Below the pieces are notes generated by a model, which was not told where the DNA came from, searched no databases, and saw nothing but the letters and a program-made list of their open reading frames with translations. A stretch of DNA of 64,000 bases from an uncultured Aquimarina sp. (lineage in GTDB: Bacteria > Bacteroidota > Bacteroidia > Flavobacteriales > Flavobacteriaceae): NCBI GenBank assembly GCA_947497175.1, contig CANMFM010000004.1, positions 496,001 to 560,000 of the forward strand, written 5' to 3'. Below, piece after piece: positions 26,966 through 36,098 of the stretch. Within the stretch, counting starts at the first letter, position 1. Every line of letters begins with the position of its first letter. The position numbers were made by a program, and so were the translations under genes.

Positions 26966-29900
26966 ATGATACTATTTAAAAAAACACCCTCTACTAAAAA
27001 AAGAATTTTTCTATTTACAGTATTCTTTTTAATACTTTCTATAAGTCATCAGGTTTTCTCACAGGAACTTTTTGAACTTATGCAGGAAAAGAATATAAAA
27101 GTCAATAAGCTTGAGCGCATCGGAAACAAATATTACAAAAATCACTCGACTGGAAAAGGGAGTGGTTACAAGCTATACATGCGAAACTTATATTGGGCTA
27201 AAAGAAATGCAGACGGCAATGGCCGGGTGATTAGTGCTAGCGAAGTGGTAGACGAATGTAAAAAGTTTCATGCTGCCTATCAAAACACAACATCAACAAC
27301 AACAAAAAATGCTCAAAGAAATACAGGTTGGACTGAGTTGGGCCCCTTTAATTGGTCTAGAACTTCGAGTTGGACACCAGGTCTGGGAAGAATTACCGCT
27401 ATCGCGGTTGAGCCACTACAACAAAAAATTATTTATGCCGGATCTCCAGGAGGAGGTATTTGGAAATCTGTTGATGCTGGTCAAAATTGGACTCCTCTTG
27501 GTGATCGTATGTTCAGCATGTCTATTTGGTCTATTGCAATCGATCCAAATAATGCTAATGTCGTCTATCTGGGAAATGCTGCTGGTCAGATTATGAAATC
27601 AACCAATGCTGGAAATTCATGGACAGAAATCTATAGTGTAAGAGGTACCCCTAGAAGAATTCTTATCCATCCAAATAGCAATTTACTTTTTATTGGCACT
27701 ACTGAAGCCCTATATCGATCTACGAATGCAGGGAGTAGTTTTAGTGTAGTACTCAATTCAAGAGCCGAGGATGTAGAGTTTAAACCCAACAACACTAATG
27801 TTGTATACGCATGTGGAAATAGCTTTTACCGCTCTAATAACGGGGGTAGTTCCTTTAGCAGGATATCTAACGGAATCGCAAGAACAGAACGTATGAAAAT
27901 GGCAGTGACTCCGGCCAATCCAAATGCCATCTATATAGTTCAAAAAAGAGGTAGTAGTTTTGGGTATTTATACAGATCCTTAAATGGAGGGTCAAGTTTT
28001 ACAGTACGGGCTAGTTATACATCTATATCAACCAATCAAGTATATTTTACTCAGGCATCTCGAGATATGGCGATTGCAGTTTCTAATACAAATGCTGATG
28101 AAGTACATCTGGGAGGAATGGATTATTCGCGATCATTAAATGGCGGTTCAAGCTTTACAAAACTAGCTACATGGAGTAACCCGGGAGACCGGTCTTATGT
28201 CCATGCCGATATAGAAGTTATGCACTACATCAATGGCACTATATATGTCGGAAGCGATGGAGGTATTTTCAGAAGTCAAAACCGAGGAGATAATATGACG
28301 GATTTAACACAAGGAGGTTTAGCCGTTAAACAGTATTATCGTATCGGAGGTGCAGCAACAGATGCCAATATGATCGTAGGAGGGTCTCAGGATAATGGTA
28401 CAAATATAATGAACGGGACGAATCGAAAATTTAAGGAATGGCTAGGAGCAGATGGCATGGAGTGTTTTATAGATCATAAAAATAAAAATGTTGTATATGG
28501 TACTGTTCAATTTGGTTCTCTTTATAAAAGTACAAATGGTGGAAATAGTATTGGAAATATAAGCAAACCTGGAAACTTCAGCGGTGAATGGGTTACTCCT
28601 TTTACGATGGACCCTATCGATAATAATAAAATTTATGTTGGATATAGAGATTTATACAGAAGTAATAATGGTGGCAGCCAAAACAGCTGGAGAAATATTA
28701 CCTCAAGCATTAATCTAGGTGGTAATCTTGATGAAATGGCGATAGCAGCTTCTAACAATAATTATATCTATATAGCACAAGAAGGTAGGGTTTGGAGAAC
28801 CAAAAATGGACAAAGCAATACGCCAACCTGGACCGAGGTAAGCAACTTTAGAGGAGACGTAAATTTCATAACGGTAGATCCAAACAATCCAGAACGTGTA
28901 GCAATAGCTGCAACAGGATCAAGAGTATATATCTCAACAAATGCAGGAAACTCATGGACAAATATTCGTGGTAACTTACCCCGCATATCCGCACAATGCT
29001 TGGTTTTTGATGATACCTCTGCAAACGGTTTATATGTAGGCATGCAATCTGGTGTCTACTATATCAATGATGATCTTAGCTCTTGGGTACCTTTTTCGAC
29101 CAACTTACCGGGAGTACAGACTTCTGACCTTGAAATTCATTACGGTAGTCGAAAAATTCGGGTTGCTACTTATGGGCGCGGCATCTGGGAATCTGACCTC
29201 TACAATGAAGATGCTAACCCCGATACGATCAATCCCCCATCTGATCTTACCGCACAGATCAATGAAAAAAATGTTTCGCTGACCTGGAAAGATAATTCGA
29301 GTAATGAGAATGGTTTTACGATTCAAAGAAATGACGGAAGCGGTTTTGAACGCATCACCTATGTAACAACAGGTGTTCAAACCTTTACTGATACCAATTT
29401 AGAAAATGGAACGTACTCGTACCGGGTGAGAGCTTATGACAACGATAGCTATTCGGATTTTTCGAATACTATTCAAGTAGAAATTGGAAATAATCCTCCA
29501 GATGTACTAGATGATTGTACGGGCTGCGTTGTGTATGATACCAATAGTGAAGAAACTACCAACGCAAATCATGAAAAAGAAAAGGCCGCCGATGGAGATC
29601 CAAATACATATTGGCATTCAAACTGGTATGATGATAACACTTCACATCCGCACTTTATCGCTATTGATCTTGGAGAAGAAAAAGATTTGGTAGGATTTTC
29701 TTATCAAGGAAGACAAAGCGGTACCACTGGGATGGTTAAAGATTACATTTTGTTTGGATGGGATGGTACCAGCTGGCAACAATTATCGTCAGGAACATTT
29801 CAAAAATCAACATTAAAACAAACCGTTGAATTTGAAAAATTTCGATCTAGGTACATCTACTTTAGGGCCTTATCTGAAGTCGATGATAAAAGATGGGCTT

Positions 29901-30247
29901 CTGTGGCAGAATTAACAGTGAGATATACTTCATCTCAAAACACTACAAGACTGGCAAATCAAGACATTATAAATACTGAGCGACCTCTGGTAGATGTAAC
30001 CGATTTTGATGGTATAAAGGTGTTTCCGGTTCCCTTCAAAAATAAACTTACCATTAAAGGGGTCTCGTCTAAAAAAGCAATGCGTTCAATAAAGCTTATT
30101 AGTGCAAATGGCGTTGCTCAAAAGACAAAAGCTACAGTAGAAGAAAACACTATAACTTTAGATACAGATCAGTTACCAAATGGATTTTATGTCTTGCATA
30201 TTTTCCAGAACGGAATCAAAAAAAGCATCAAGGTTTTTAAGAAGTAA
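26966..30247 (+). CDS. BNR/sortilin-like beta-propeller exoprotein with FnIII, F5/8C and T9SS domains
   Basis: 1093 residues: signal peptide ending FLILSISHQVFSQ, a short N-terminal region shared with the 56.7-kb paralogue (GSGYKLYMRNLYWAK), then about 600 residues of BNR/Asp-box repeats (repeated NAGNSWT, NGGSSF, TNGGNS) forming one or two propellers as in VPS10/xyloglucanase-like proteins, an FnIII domain (PSDLTAQINEKNVSLTWKD), a discoidin F5/8C domain (YDTNSEETTN to LTVRYTSS, about 850-985), and a T9SS type A tail (VFPVPFKNKLTI). It is predicted to be cell-surface or secreted, with carbohydrate or protein binding; no catalytic residues were identified. Confidence 0.9.
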   Translation: MILFKKTPSTKKRIFLFTVFFLILSISHQVFSQELFELMQEKNIKVNKLERIGNKYYKNHSTGKGSGYKLYMRNLYWAKRNADGNGRVISASEVVDECKKFHAAYQNTTSTTTKNAQRNTGWTELGPFNWSRTSSWTPGLGRITAIAVEPLQQKIIYAGSPGGGIWKSVDAGQNWTPLGDRMFSMSIWSIAIDPNNANVVYLGNAAGQIMKSTNAGNSWTEIYSVRGTPRRILIHPNSNLLFIGTTEALYRSTNAGSSFSVVLNSRAEDVEFKPNNTNVVYACGNSFYRSNNGGSSFSRISNGIARTERMKMAVTPANPNAIYIVQKRGSSFGYLYRSLNGGSSFTVRASYTSISTNQVYFTQASRDMAIAVSNTNADEVHLGGMDYSRSLNGGSSFTKLATWSNPGDRSYVHADIEVMHYINGTIYVGSDGGIFRSQNRGDNMTDLTQGGLAVKQYYRIGGAATDANMIVGGSQDNGTNIMNGTNRKFKEWLGADGMECFIDHKNKNVVYGTVQFGSLYKSTNGGNSIGNISKPGNFSGEWVTPFTMDPIDNNKIYVGYRDLYRSNNGGSQNSWRNITSSINLGGNLDEMAIAASNNNYIYIAQEGRVWRTKNGQSNTPTWTEVSNFRGDVNFITVDPNNPERVAIAATGSRVYISTNAGNSWTNIRGNLPRISAQCLVFDDTSANGLYVGMQSGVYYINDDLSSWVPFSTNLPGVQTSDLEIHYGSRKIRVATYGRGIWESDLYNEDANPDTINPPSDLTAQINEKNVSLTWKDNSSNENGFTIQRNDGSGFERITYVTTGVQTFTDTNLENGTYSYRVRAYDNDSYSDFSNTIQVEIGNNPPDVLDDCTGCVVYDTNSEETTNANHEKEKAADGDPNTYWHSNWYDDNTSHPHFIAIDLGEEKDLVGFSYQGRQSGTTGMVKDYILFGWDGTSWQQLSSGTFQKSTLKQTVEFEKFRSRYIYFRALSEVDDKRWASVAELTVRYTSSQNTTRLANQDIINTERPLVDVTDFDGIKVFPVPFKNKLTIKGVSSKKAMRSIKLISANGVAQKTKATVEENTITLDTDQLPNGFYVLHIFQNGIKKSIKVFKK

Positions 30248-30266
30248 ACTGGTGCTTGAACTTGAT

Positions 30267-30333
30267 ATTTCCAGCATTAAAAACCAGAGTCGATACTTTA
30301 AAAGTATCGACTCTGGTTTTTAATGCTGGAAAT
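30267..30333. terminator. Very long perfect inverted repeat acting as bidirectional terminator
   Basis: Two 33-bp arms, perfectly complementary with a single central A, lie between the convergent BNR gene and HD-hydrolase gene. Inside, the CG-richer stem ACCAGAGTCGATAC is followed by TTTTT on both strands, so termination works both ways. The arms are much longer than usual for an intrinsic terminator. Confidence 0.85.
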
Positions 30334-30347
30334 AACGATTACGTGAT

Positions 30348-30998
30348 CTATTCTATTTCCCATTCTTTATAAAACTGATCAAGAAACTGCGTCATAAAAG
30401 TATGTCGCTGTTGTGCCATTTGTTTACCGCTTTTAGTATTCATAAGGTCTTTTAGTAGTAACAATTTTTCATAAAAATGATTAATTGTTGGTGCGGTAGA
30501 GTTTTTATACTCTTCTTTAGTCATAGTAAGATTGGGCAGCACATCAGGGTCATATAAGGGCCTATTCTTAAAACCTCCATAATTAAAACATCTTGCAATA
30601 CCAATTGCACCTAGCGCATCTAACCTATCGGCATCTTGAATAACGTCGAGTTCTCTGGATTTGAATATTTGATCTGTATTGCCTCCTTTAAAAGAAATGT
30701 TTTCAATAATCAACACCACATGATCTATGATTTCTTTTTTTACACCCAGGTCTTCAAGAAAATTTTTGGCAACTTTTGGACCTACAGTCTCATCTCCATG
30801 ATGAAACTTAGAGTCTGCAATATCATGCAACAACGCTCCTAATCCGGTAACCAGCGGATCGACATTCTCATCTTTTGCAATCAAAACAGCATTTTTAAAA
30901 ACTCTCTCTGTATGAAACCAATCATGGCCTCCTTCGGCATTTTTGAGAGTCTTTTTAACAAAAACTATTGTGCTCTCTATAATTTCTGAAGACTTCAC
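30348..30998 (-). CDS. HD domain phosphohydrolase
   Basis: A 216-residue HD-superfamily protein with HDWFHTERVFKNA, GALLHDIADSKFHHGDE (HD doublet) and a later DADRLDALGAIGIARCF, the pattern of the YedJ/YpgQ group of metal-dependent nucleotide or phosphate-ester hydrolases. FNYGGFKNRPLYDPD is also characteristic of that group. It is the last gene of a minus-strand cluster after plsC and the acyl-ACP desaturase, 9 bp from the latter. Substrate unknown. Confidence 0.88.
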   Translation of the reverse strand: MKSSEIIESTIVFVKKTLKNAEGGHDWFHTERVFKNAVLIAKDENVDPLVTGLGALLHDIADSKFHHGDETVGPKVAKNFLEDLGVKKEIIDHVVLIIENISFKGGNTDQIFKSRELDVIQDADRLDALGAIGIARCFNYGGFKNRPLYDPDVLPNLTMTKEEYKNSTAPTINHFYEKLLLLKDLMNTKSGKQMAQQRHTFMTQFLDQFYKEWEIE

Positions 30999-31007
30999 GA
31001 CCCAATA

Positions 31008-32009
31008 CTATTTTGCAAATGCAGGCTCAACCCATTTAAATTGAAAAATCTCATCCGGAATTACAAGTCTTTCGCTAATTCGTTGCATTCGTGCAGGCAA
31101 TTTCATTACAAAATCACGAGCTTTCTCTGCCTCGTCTGTAAGATCTACCAATTTATCAATTTCCCATTTATCAATTAGACGTTGCATAATATCAATATAG
31201 TCTTGAGACGTATATACTCCTAATCTCTGTGCTGCATTCGAAAACTCTTCAAAAGCAGTACCTATAGCATCGCCTGACTCTCTTAAGAAATGTGCAGGCA
31301 TTATTATTTTTTTCTTCATCATATCGCTGAAAGCAATCATCATTTGGCTGGGATCCACTTCAAAGATTTGACTTACAAATTCGCTATATGCATTAAAATG
31401 ACGCATCTCATCTCCAGCGATAATCTTACACATTTTTGCCAAAGATTTATTAGAATACTCTTTAGCCAATTTTGCTACGCGATTATGTGATACATATGTT
31501 GCTAATTCCTGAAAACTTGTATACACAAAGTTTTTATATGGGTCTCGATCTGTCCCAATATCAAATCCATCATTAATTAAGTGTTGTGTGGTGCGCTCTA
31601 CTTCGATCATATTTACGCGTCCCGAGAGATATAGATATTTGTTCAAAGTATCGCCGTGACGATTTTCTTCACTCGTCCAATAGCGGGTCCATCTCGACCA
31701 CCCGTTACCGCGTTCTCCTTCGTGTTGATTGATACCTTCTACATCCATCAACCATGATTCGTATGTTGGTAACGCTTCTTCGGTGATTGTATCCCCTACT
31801 AAAACTACCCAAAAGTCGTATGGAAGTTCTTTGGCTAATTCTCTTAATTCTTTTACCTCATCAAAAAAAGTATCTTCATTTTGCGAATTTGGCAAAAAAT
31901 CTGTGGGTTGCCACACTTTATCAATTGGAATCAAAAATTTATCGATAAAAGAATCTACTTTCTTTTCTAATAATTGCATTACCTCTAATCTAATGTTGTC
32001 TAAAGCCAT
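31008..32009 (-). CDS. Acyl-ACP desaturase (soluble diiron, FA_desaturase_2)
   Basis: 333 residues of the ferritin-like stearoyl-ACP desaturase family. The two diiron ligand motifs are EENRH (in RYWTSEENRHGDTLNKY) and DEMRH (in IAGDEMRHFNAYSEF). It inserts a cis double bond into acyl-ACP using O2 and ferredoxin. It lies 11 bp after plsC, which suggests coupling of unsaturated acyl-ACP production to phosphatidic acid synthesis. No signal peptide; cytoplasmic. Confidence 0.92.
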   Translation of the reverse strand: MALDNIRLEVMQLLEKKVDSFIDKFLIPIDKVWQPTDFLPNSQNEDTFFDEVKELRELAKELPYDFWVVLVGDTITEEALPTYESWLMDVEGINQHEGERGNGWSRWTRYWTSEENRHGDTLNKYLYLSGRVNMIEVERTTQHLINDGFDIGTDRDPYKNFVYTSFQELATYVSHNRVAKLAKEYSNKSLAKMCKIIAGDEMRHFNAYSEFVSQIFEVDPSQMMIAFSDMMKKKIIMPAHFLRESGDAIGTAFEEFSNAAQRLGVYTSQDYIDIMQRLIDKWEIDKLVDLTDEAEKARDFVMKLPARMQRISERLVIPDEIFQFKWVEPAFAK

Positions 32010-32020
32010 GGCATAATTGT

Positions 32021-32764
32021 TTACGTTTTTATTGTTGAGACTACGCTCTTTTCTACTGTTGCTAGCAACTCTTGAGTTTCTAACGCTTCTATTTCAATGG
32101 GTTTTTTCACTTCAAGGGTCATATGCATCCCTATTCCTAATGGAAATTTTCCGTATTTTAATAATTTCCAACTATCATTTATAGTAACGGGTACCACTAG
32201 TGCCTCAGGAGCATTTTTTACTAAAATTTTCAATCCTGTGGCAGCAAACTCTTTTGGTTCTCCATTTCTACTTCGCGTTCCTTCAGGAAAAATTACAGCC
32301 GAAAATTTGTTGTCAGCAATAAATCTTCCAAATTGTGATAAGGCGGGAATTGATTGCTTAGGATTCTTTCGATCAATTAAAACATGCCCTCCATGTCTTA
32401 AATTAAAAGAAACACTTGGTATACCTTTACCCAATTCTATTTTAGAAATAAATTTTGGCTTATGTTTTCGTAAAAACCAAGAAATCAATGCTATATCAAA
32501 CATACTCTGATGGTTAGAAACGATAATTAGTGATCGATCTTTTGGTAATTCATAAGCATTCTCATAACTAAATGTTGCTCCCAGTGCATGTAAACATCGT
32601 AATAAACCTAAATTCATAAGATTTATGGACAATCGATGCCCTTTTGCTCCTCCTAGAGTAATTCCAATCCATTGGAGTGGGTGAAAAATAACTAATGTAA
32701 GCCCGAAAAAAATATAAAACAATATGCTCAACGGATACGAAAGTATCTTCTTAATCAATTCCAT
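32021..32764 (-). CDS. plsC: 1-acyl-sn-glycerol-3-phosphate acyltransferase
   Basis: A 247-residue PlsC acyltransferase: an N-terminal hydrophobic anchor (ILSYPLSILFYIFFGLTLVIF), the catalytic NHQSMFDI block (NHx4D), substrate block FPEGTRSR, and VVPVTIND near the end. It acylates lysophosphatidic acid to phosphatidic acid at the inner membrane. First gene in the plsC-desaturase-HD unit. Confidence 0.93.
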   Translation of the reverse strand: MELIKKILSYPLSILFYIFFGLTLVIFHPLQWIGITLGGAKGHRLSINLMNLGLLRCLHALGATFSYENAYELPKDRSLIIVSNHQSMFDIALISWFLRKHKPKFISKIELGKGIPSVSFNLRHGGHVLIDRKNPKQSIPALSQFGRFIADNKFSAVIFPEGTRSRNGEPKEFAATGLKILVKNAPEALVVPVTINDSWKLLKYGKFPLGIGMHMTLEVKKPIEIEALETQELLATVEKSVVSTIKT

Positions 32765-32885
32765 TTCAATTTAGTGTGAGTGCCTTAAAAATAGTTTTTA
32801 TAATAGTTCTAAAGACATTGCAAGTTCTGATATTATTTTTAGTTGACCAACAGTTTAACAGACTAAATTATGATACTCAAAAAAC

Positions 32886-32916
32886 AAAAAAACCGCTCCT
32901 TAATACGGAACGGTTT
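32886..32916 (-). terminator. Rho-independent terminator after the bacilliredoxin gene
   Basis: AAACCGCTCC and GGAACGGTTT pair over 10 bp with one G-T pair and a 7-nt loop; on the minus strand a T-rich tail follows. It is 32 bp past the bacilliredoxin stop. Confidence 0.7.
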
Positions 32917-32947
32917 ATAATCATTTTTCTTATAAAATCGATAGATT

Positions 32948-33358
32948 TTAGCAGTGCTCATTATAAGCATCCATAAGATTTTCTGCGATCATTTCTGCCG
33001 GTCTTCCTTCGATATGATGACGCTCTAACATATGTACTAATTCTCCATTTTTAAATAATGCCATAGATGGTGATGAAGGTGGGAATGGAACCATATACCC
33101 GCGAGCCTTATCGGTAGCCTCTCTATCTACTCCTGCAAAAACAGTGACTAAATTATCAGGTTTTTTATTATTATTTAAGGAAGCCTTTGCTCCCGGACGC
33201 GCATTTGCTGCAGCGCAACCACACACAGAGTTTACAACGACTAATGTTGTACCTTCTTTTGACATTGCTGATTCTACAGCATCTGCCGTATGTAATTCTT
33301 CAAAACCAATATTGGTAAGATCTTCACGCATTGGTTTTACTAAATCTGCTGGATACAT
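32948..33358 (-). CDS. Bacilliredoxin, BrxA/BrxB (YphP/YqiW) family
   Basis: 136 residues of the DUF1094/YphP fold. The active-site CGC motif is in VVNSVCGCAAANARPG (Cys about 51-53), followed by the family block FAGVDREATDKARGYMVPFPPSSPS. Homologues remove bacillithiol or similar thiol adducts from proteins. It has its own promoter with a palindrome upstream and its own terminator. Confidence 0.93.
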   Translation of the reverse strand: MYPADLVKPMREDLTNIGFEELHTADAVESAMSKEGTTLVVVNSVCGCAAANARPGAKASLNNNKKPDNLVTVFAGVDREATDKARGYMVPFPPSSPSMALFKNGELVHMLERHHIEGRPAEMIAENLMDAYNEHC

Positions 33359-33390
33359 ATTTCTTTATTTTTCGTAATTACAATTTTGTG

Positions 33391-33423
33391 CAAAGGTACA
33401 AATTATGTACCATATCATAGCAA
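33391..33423 (-). promoter_or_regulatory. Bacilliredoxin promoter with overlapping palindrome
   Basis: On the minus strand TACCTTTG (33398-33391) is a perfect -7 box, with TTG at 33423-33421 22 bp upstream. GGTACAAATTATGTACC (33395-33411), a perfect 6-bp inverted repeat with a 5-bp centre, overlaps the -7 element and would be a good repressor site. Confidence 0.55.
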
Positions 33424-33573
33424 CAGACAAGTAGTCGTAACATCATTATTTAACTAACTTTATGATTATTTTATAGTAACAAACTCCTTGTTTTATTGTC
33501 TAATTAAAATATGACCCGATATAACTCACAATATTTTCGGTTATCTTTACAACCCAAAAAAAAATTGTTTTGA

Positions 33574-34311
33574 ATGATTAAATGGTTAATTGCCATATTA
33601 GGATATATATTTTTTAGATTTCCTGGCGCTATACTTGGTTTTTTATTAGGAAGCCTGTTAGACTCATCTTCAATAAAAACAAGCGGTGGTTTTAAAAAAG
33701 TGTTCTCACAAGAAGAAAGTAAGGTCACTCCTGCAGATTTTGAGCTTAATTTACTTTCTCTGTCTTCTATCGTAATTAAAGCGGATGGAAAAATTAACCA
33801 AACAGAGTTAGATTATGTAAGGCGTTATTTTGTAAGCGCCTATGGCAAAGAACGCGCAAATGCGACCTTTAGAACGTTTAACGAGATTATTAAAAACAGG
33901 CATGTCTCTGCACCTCATATTTGCATGTTTATAAATCAACACACTCGTTATCCATCTCGTTTGCAGATTCTTCATTTTCTGTTTGGAATAGCCAATGCAG
34001 ATGGAAGTGTAAGCAATGCCGAAGCAGAAGAAATAGCTAAGATTGCAGGGTTTTTGCGTATCAACTTTAAAGATTTCGAAAGCATCAAAGCCATGTTTTT
34101 TAAAACTGGGGATCACGCCTACAAAATTCTTGAGATTGAAAAAACGGTAAGTGATGCTGAGGTAAAAAAAGCATTTAGAACCATGGCCAAAAAGTATCAT
34201 CCTGATAAACTCCAGCATATGGATGAGGTTTACAAAAAAGGTGCTGAAGCCAAATTTAGGGAAGTGCAAATGGCATATGATCAGATCAAAAAGGAACGAG
34301 GGATTAGCTAG
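33574..34311 (+). CDS. TerB/DnaJ-domain membrane co-chaperone, DjlA-like
   Basis: 245 residues in DjlA order: an N-terminal glycine-containing membrane segment (WLIAILGYIFFRFPGAILGFLLGSLL), a TerB-like helical domain (about 55-165, with two LxxADGxxxxxE repeats: IKADGKINQTE and ANADGSVSNAE), and a C-terminal J domain with the HPD motif in MAKKYHPDKLQ. It should recruit DnaK to the inner membrane. Stand-alone, convergent with the carotenoid operon. Confidence 0.93.
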   Translation: MIKWLIAILGYIFFRFPGAILGFLLGSLLDSSSIKTSGGFKKVFSQEESKVTPADFELNLLSLSSIVIKADGKINQTELDYVRRYFVSAYGKERANATFRTFNEIIKNRHVSAPHICMFINQHTRYPSRLQILHFLFGIANADGSVSNAEAEEIAKIAGFLRINFKDFESIKAMFFKTGDHAYKILEIEKTVSDAEVKKAFRTMAKKYHPDKLQHMDEVYKKGAEAKFREVQMAYDQIKKERGIS

Positions 34312-34331
34312 TTTATGGAAAAGATGGTGTA

Positions 34332-35471
34332 TTAAAAAACTCTATGCCAAAGTGCTTTAAGAAAATTTCCGGCAGGCAAGCTAGTTGTAATTCCAATATC
34401 ATCCAAAAAGGTGCTTTCTTCATCCAGGAATTTTAAAATTTTGGTGACCTTATTTTTCTCAAATAATTTTGAAAACAAAGAGGCTCCAATAGCGTTCTTC
34501 TTATAAAGCAGGTCTATAAACAGTAAATCATAATACCAGAATTTTGTCCTTTTACCAAATTTTGACAGATCCGTATTTTTTTTCAGATATTCGGTGAGTT
34601 TTCTGGTATTTTTTAAAGTAAGGCTAAATGTAAAACCAGTGCTAGGTTTGGTCCACCCACCAGCAGTACCGATATGTATAATATTCTTAGAATTATGATT
34701 TCTAAAATCATAACAGGTCATTGGGATACACCCTGTTTCTTTCTCAGTAATTTCATAGCTAGCAATTCCTTTTTTGTGTAGATATTGCTTTATTTCGTCT
34801 TCATATTCTTTTTCTTCCAAAAGCGTTTCCGAAAACAAGGTATATTCAAACAAAGCTTCTGTTTTGGACATAGGTAATACATACATAAACCTTGTGTTTC
34901 CTTTCTGTGCTACCGTAAAATCCATAAAAGTAGCAGTAGTATCATCAAAAGAGTCTTCTGAAGTTTTTATAAACCAGCCCACAAAGTGCTGATTTAAAAC
35001 GGGATACTGTTTTTGTTGTTTATATGCATTAGAAAGTATAACACTATTAAAAACTTTACTTCCAAGATAATATCCTTTGTCGGTTTCAATTTGAACACTA
35101 ACATCCTGTTGGGTAATGCTCAATAAAGTTTCGTAAACAATAGTAATATTTGATTTCTTTTTTATTCCGCTTAATACAAAATTGTAAAAATCCTTACTCC
35201 TTATCATCTTATATGTATACGGTGAAATTTCTGTTTTCTTTGAAAAATTCTGACTTCCAAAATAGATGTTGTTCCATTCCTTGGTAATAATTCCGTTCCA
35301 AAGACCCTTATCTTTCTCCCAAAAACACCACGTACGATCATTTTGATCTTTCACATCCCTATCAATCATCAAAATTTTTTTTTGATCAAAATAAGGATCT
35401 GAAATTAAGTGATGTGCAAGCATGAGACCAGAAGCTCCCATTCCTGTAATTATATAATCATATTTTTTCAT
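34332..35471 (-). CDS. crtY: Lycopene beta-cyclase
   Basis: A 379-residue FAD/NAD-dependent cyclase: dinucleotide motif YIITGMGASGLMLAHHL at the N-terminus, MIDRD, RTWCFWEK, and the GTAGGWTKPSTGFTF block near residue 280 that is diagnostic for CrtY/CrtL. It forms beta-ionone rings from the psi ends of lycopene. It directly follows the cruF-like gene (1 bp), in the operon crtD-cruF-crtY. Because the neighbours act on the acyclic end, the expected product is a monocyclic gamma-carotene derivative. Confidence 0.92.
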   Translation of the reverse strand: MKKYDYIITGMGASGLMLAHHLISDPYFDQKKILMIDRDVKDQNDRTWCFWEKDKGLWNGIITKEWNNIYFGSQNFSKKTEISPYTYKMIRSKDFYNFVLSGIKKKSNITIVYETLLSITQQDVSVQIETDKGYYLGSKVFNSVILSNAYKQQKQYPVLNQHFVGWFIKTSEDSFDDTTATFMDFTVAQKGNTRFMYVLPMSKTEALFEYTLFSETLLEEKEYEDEIKQYLHKKGIASYEITEKETGCIPMTCYDFRNHNSKNIIHIGTAGGWTKPSTGFTFSLTLKNTRKLTEYLKKNTDLSKFGKRTKFWYYDLLFIDLLYKKNAIGASLFSKLFEKNKVTKILKFLDEESTFLDDIGITTSLPAGNFLKALWHRVF

Positions 35472-36098
35472 TCAGAAAATTAAAAAAACAGTAAAAAAGA
35501 CTAATATAGCAATAAAAATGTGTAGCGAAATCTTTACTCTAAATACTTTTACTATTTTCTGAAGTAATATATGCGCTATGAATGCCGTAAAAAACCAGCC
35601 CAGATAATTTTGTATCGGCACAACATCATTTTTAAATCTCCAATAATCAAATTTTGGTGCAGAGACTTCAATAATCATATCAAGTAACACCATAAAAGTA
35701 GCTCCCACAACTGAAGATAGTATAATATTGCGACATATCCTTCTAGACAACGCTGCCGTACAATAGGTTAAAATTGCCCAGTTCACCCCGATAATATATG
35801 GCACTCCATAAACTTTGGGCCCTAAGTTTTCTCCATATGCATACTCTCCAAAAATTAGCCCGTAATGAACTCCCAAATATTCGGCGATCATACCTATCGC
35901 AAAGGGAATAAGTAGCGACAGAAGTACAGTTTTCTTAAAATCATTATTCCATAGGATTAAGAAAAGATATATCAATAGGTGTAACCATGTGAGTGATAAA
36001 AACCAATCCTTATACCCCACAAAAATGCCTATTATTCCAGAAATATTGAAAAGCCAAATAATGAATATAGAAATATTTAATTTTCTTTTTGCAGTCAT
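35472..36098 (-). CDS. cruF: Carotenoid 1',2'-hydratase, CruF-like (DUF422)
   Basis: 208 residues, integral membrane, with about six hydrophobic helices (for instance ISIFIIWLFNISGIIGIFVG and LHLLIYLFLILW) and conserved acidic family positions in EYLGVHYGLIFGEYAYGENLGPKVYGVP and MVLLDMIIEVSAPKFDYW. This matches the carotenoid biosynthesis/bisanhydrobacterioruberin hydratase family, which adds water to the psi end of acyclic or monocyclic carotenes. It overlaps crtD by 4 bp and abuts crtY. Confidence 0.85.
   Translation of the reverse strand: MTAKRKLNISIFIIWLFNISGIIGIFVGYKDWFLSLTWLHLLIYLFLILWNNDFKKTVLLSLLIPFAIGMIAEYLGVHYGLIFGEYAYGENLGPKVYGVPYIIGVNWAILTYCTAALSRRICRNIILSSVVGATFMVLLDMIIEVSAPKFDYWRFKNDVVPIQNYLGWFFTAFIAHILLQKIVKVFRVKISLHIFIAILVFFTVFLIF

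Noticed and set aside
27420-29200. Tandem NGGSSF/NAGNSW-coding repeats as a possible CRISPR or satellite repeat
   Set aside because: They are imperfect, in frame and spaced like Asp-box motifs of a beta-propeller; no CRISPR array or cas gene occurs in the window.
33504-33728. 74-codon minus-strand ORF before the DjlA-like gene
   Set aside because: Antisense to the DjlA-like N-terminus and its promoter; no supporting features.
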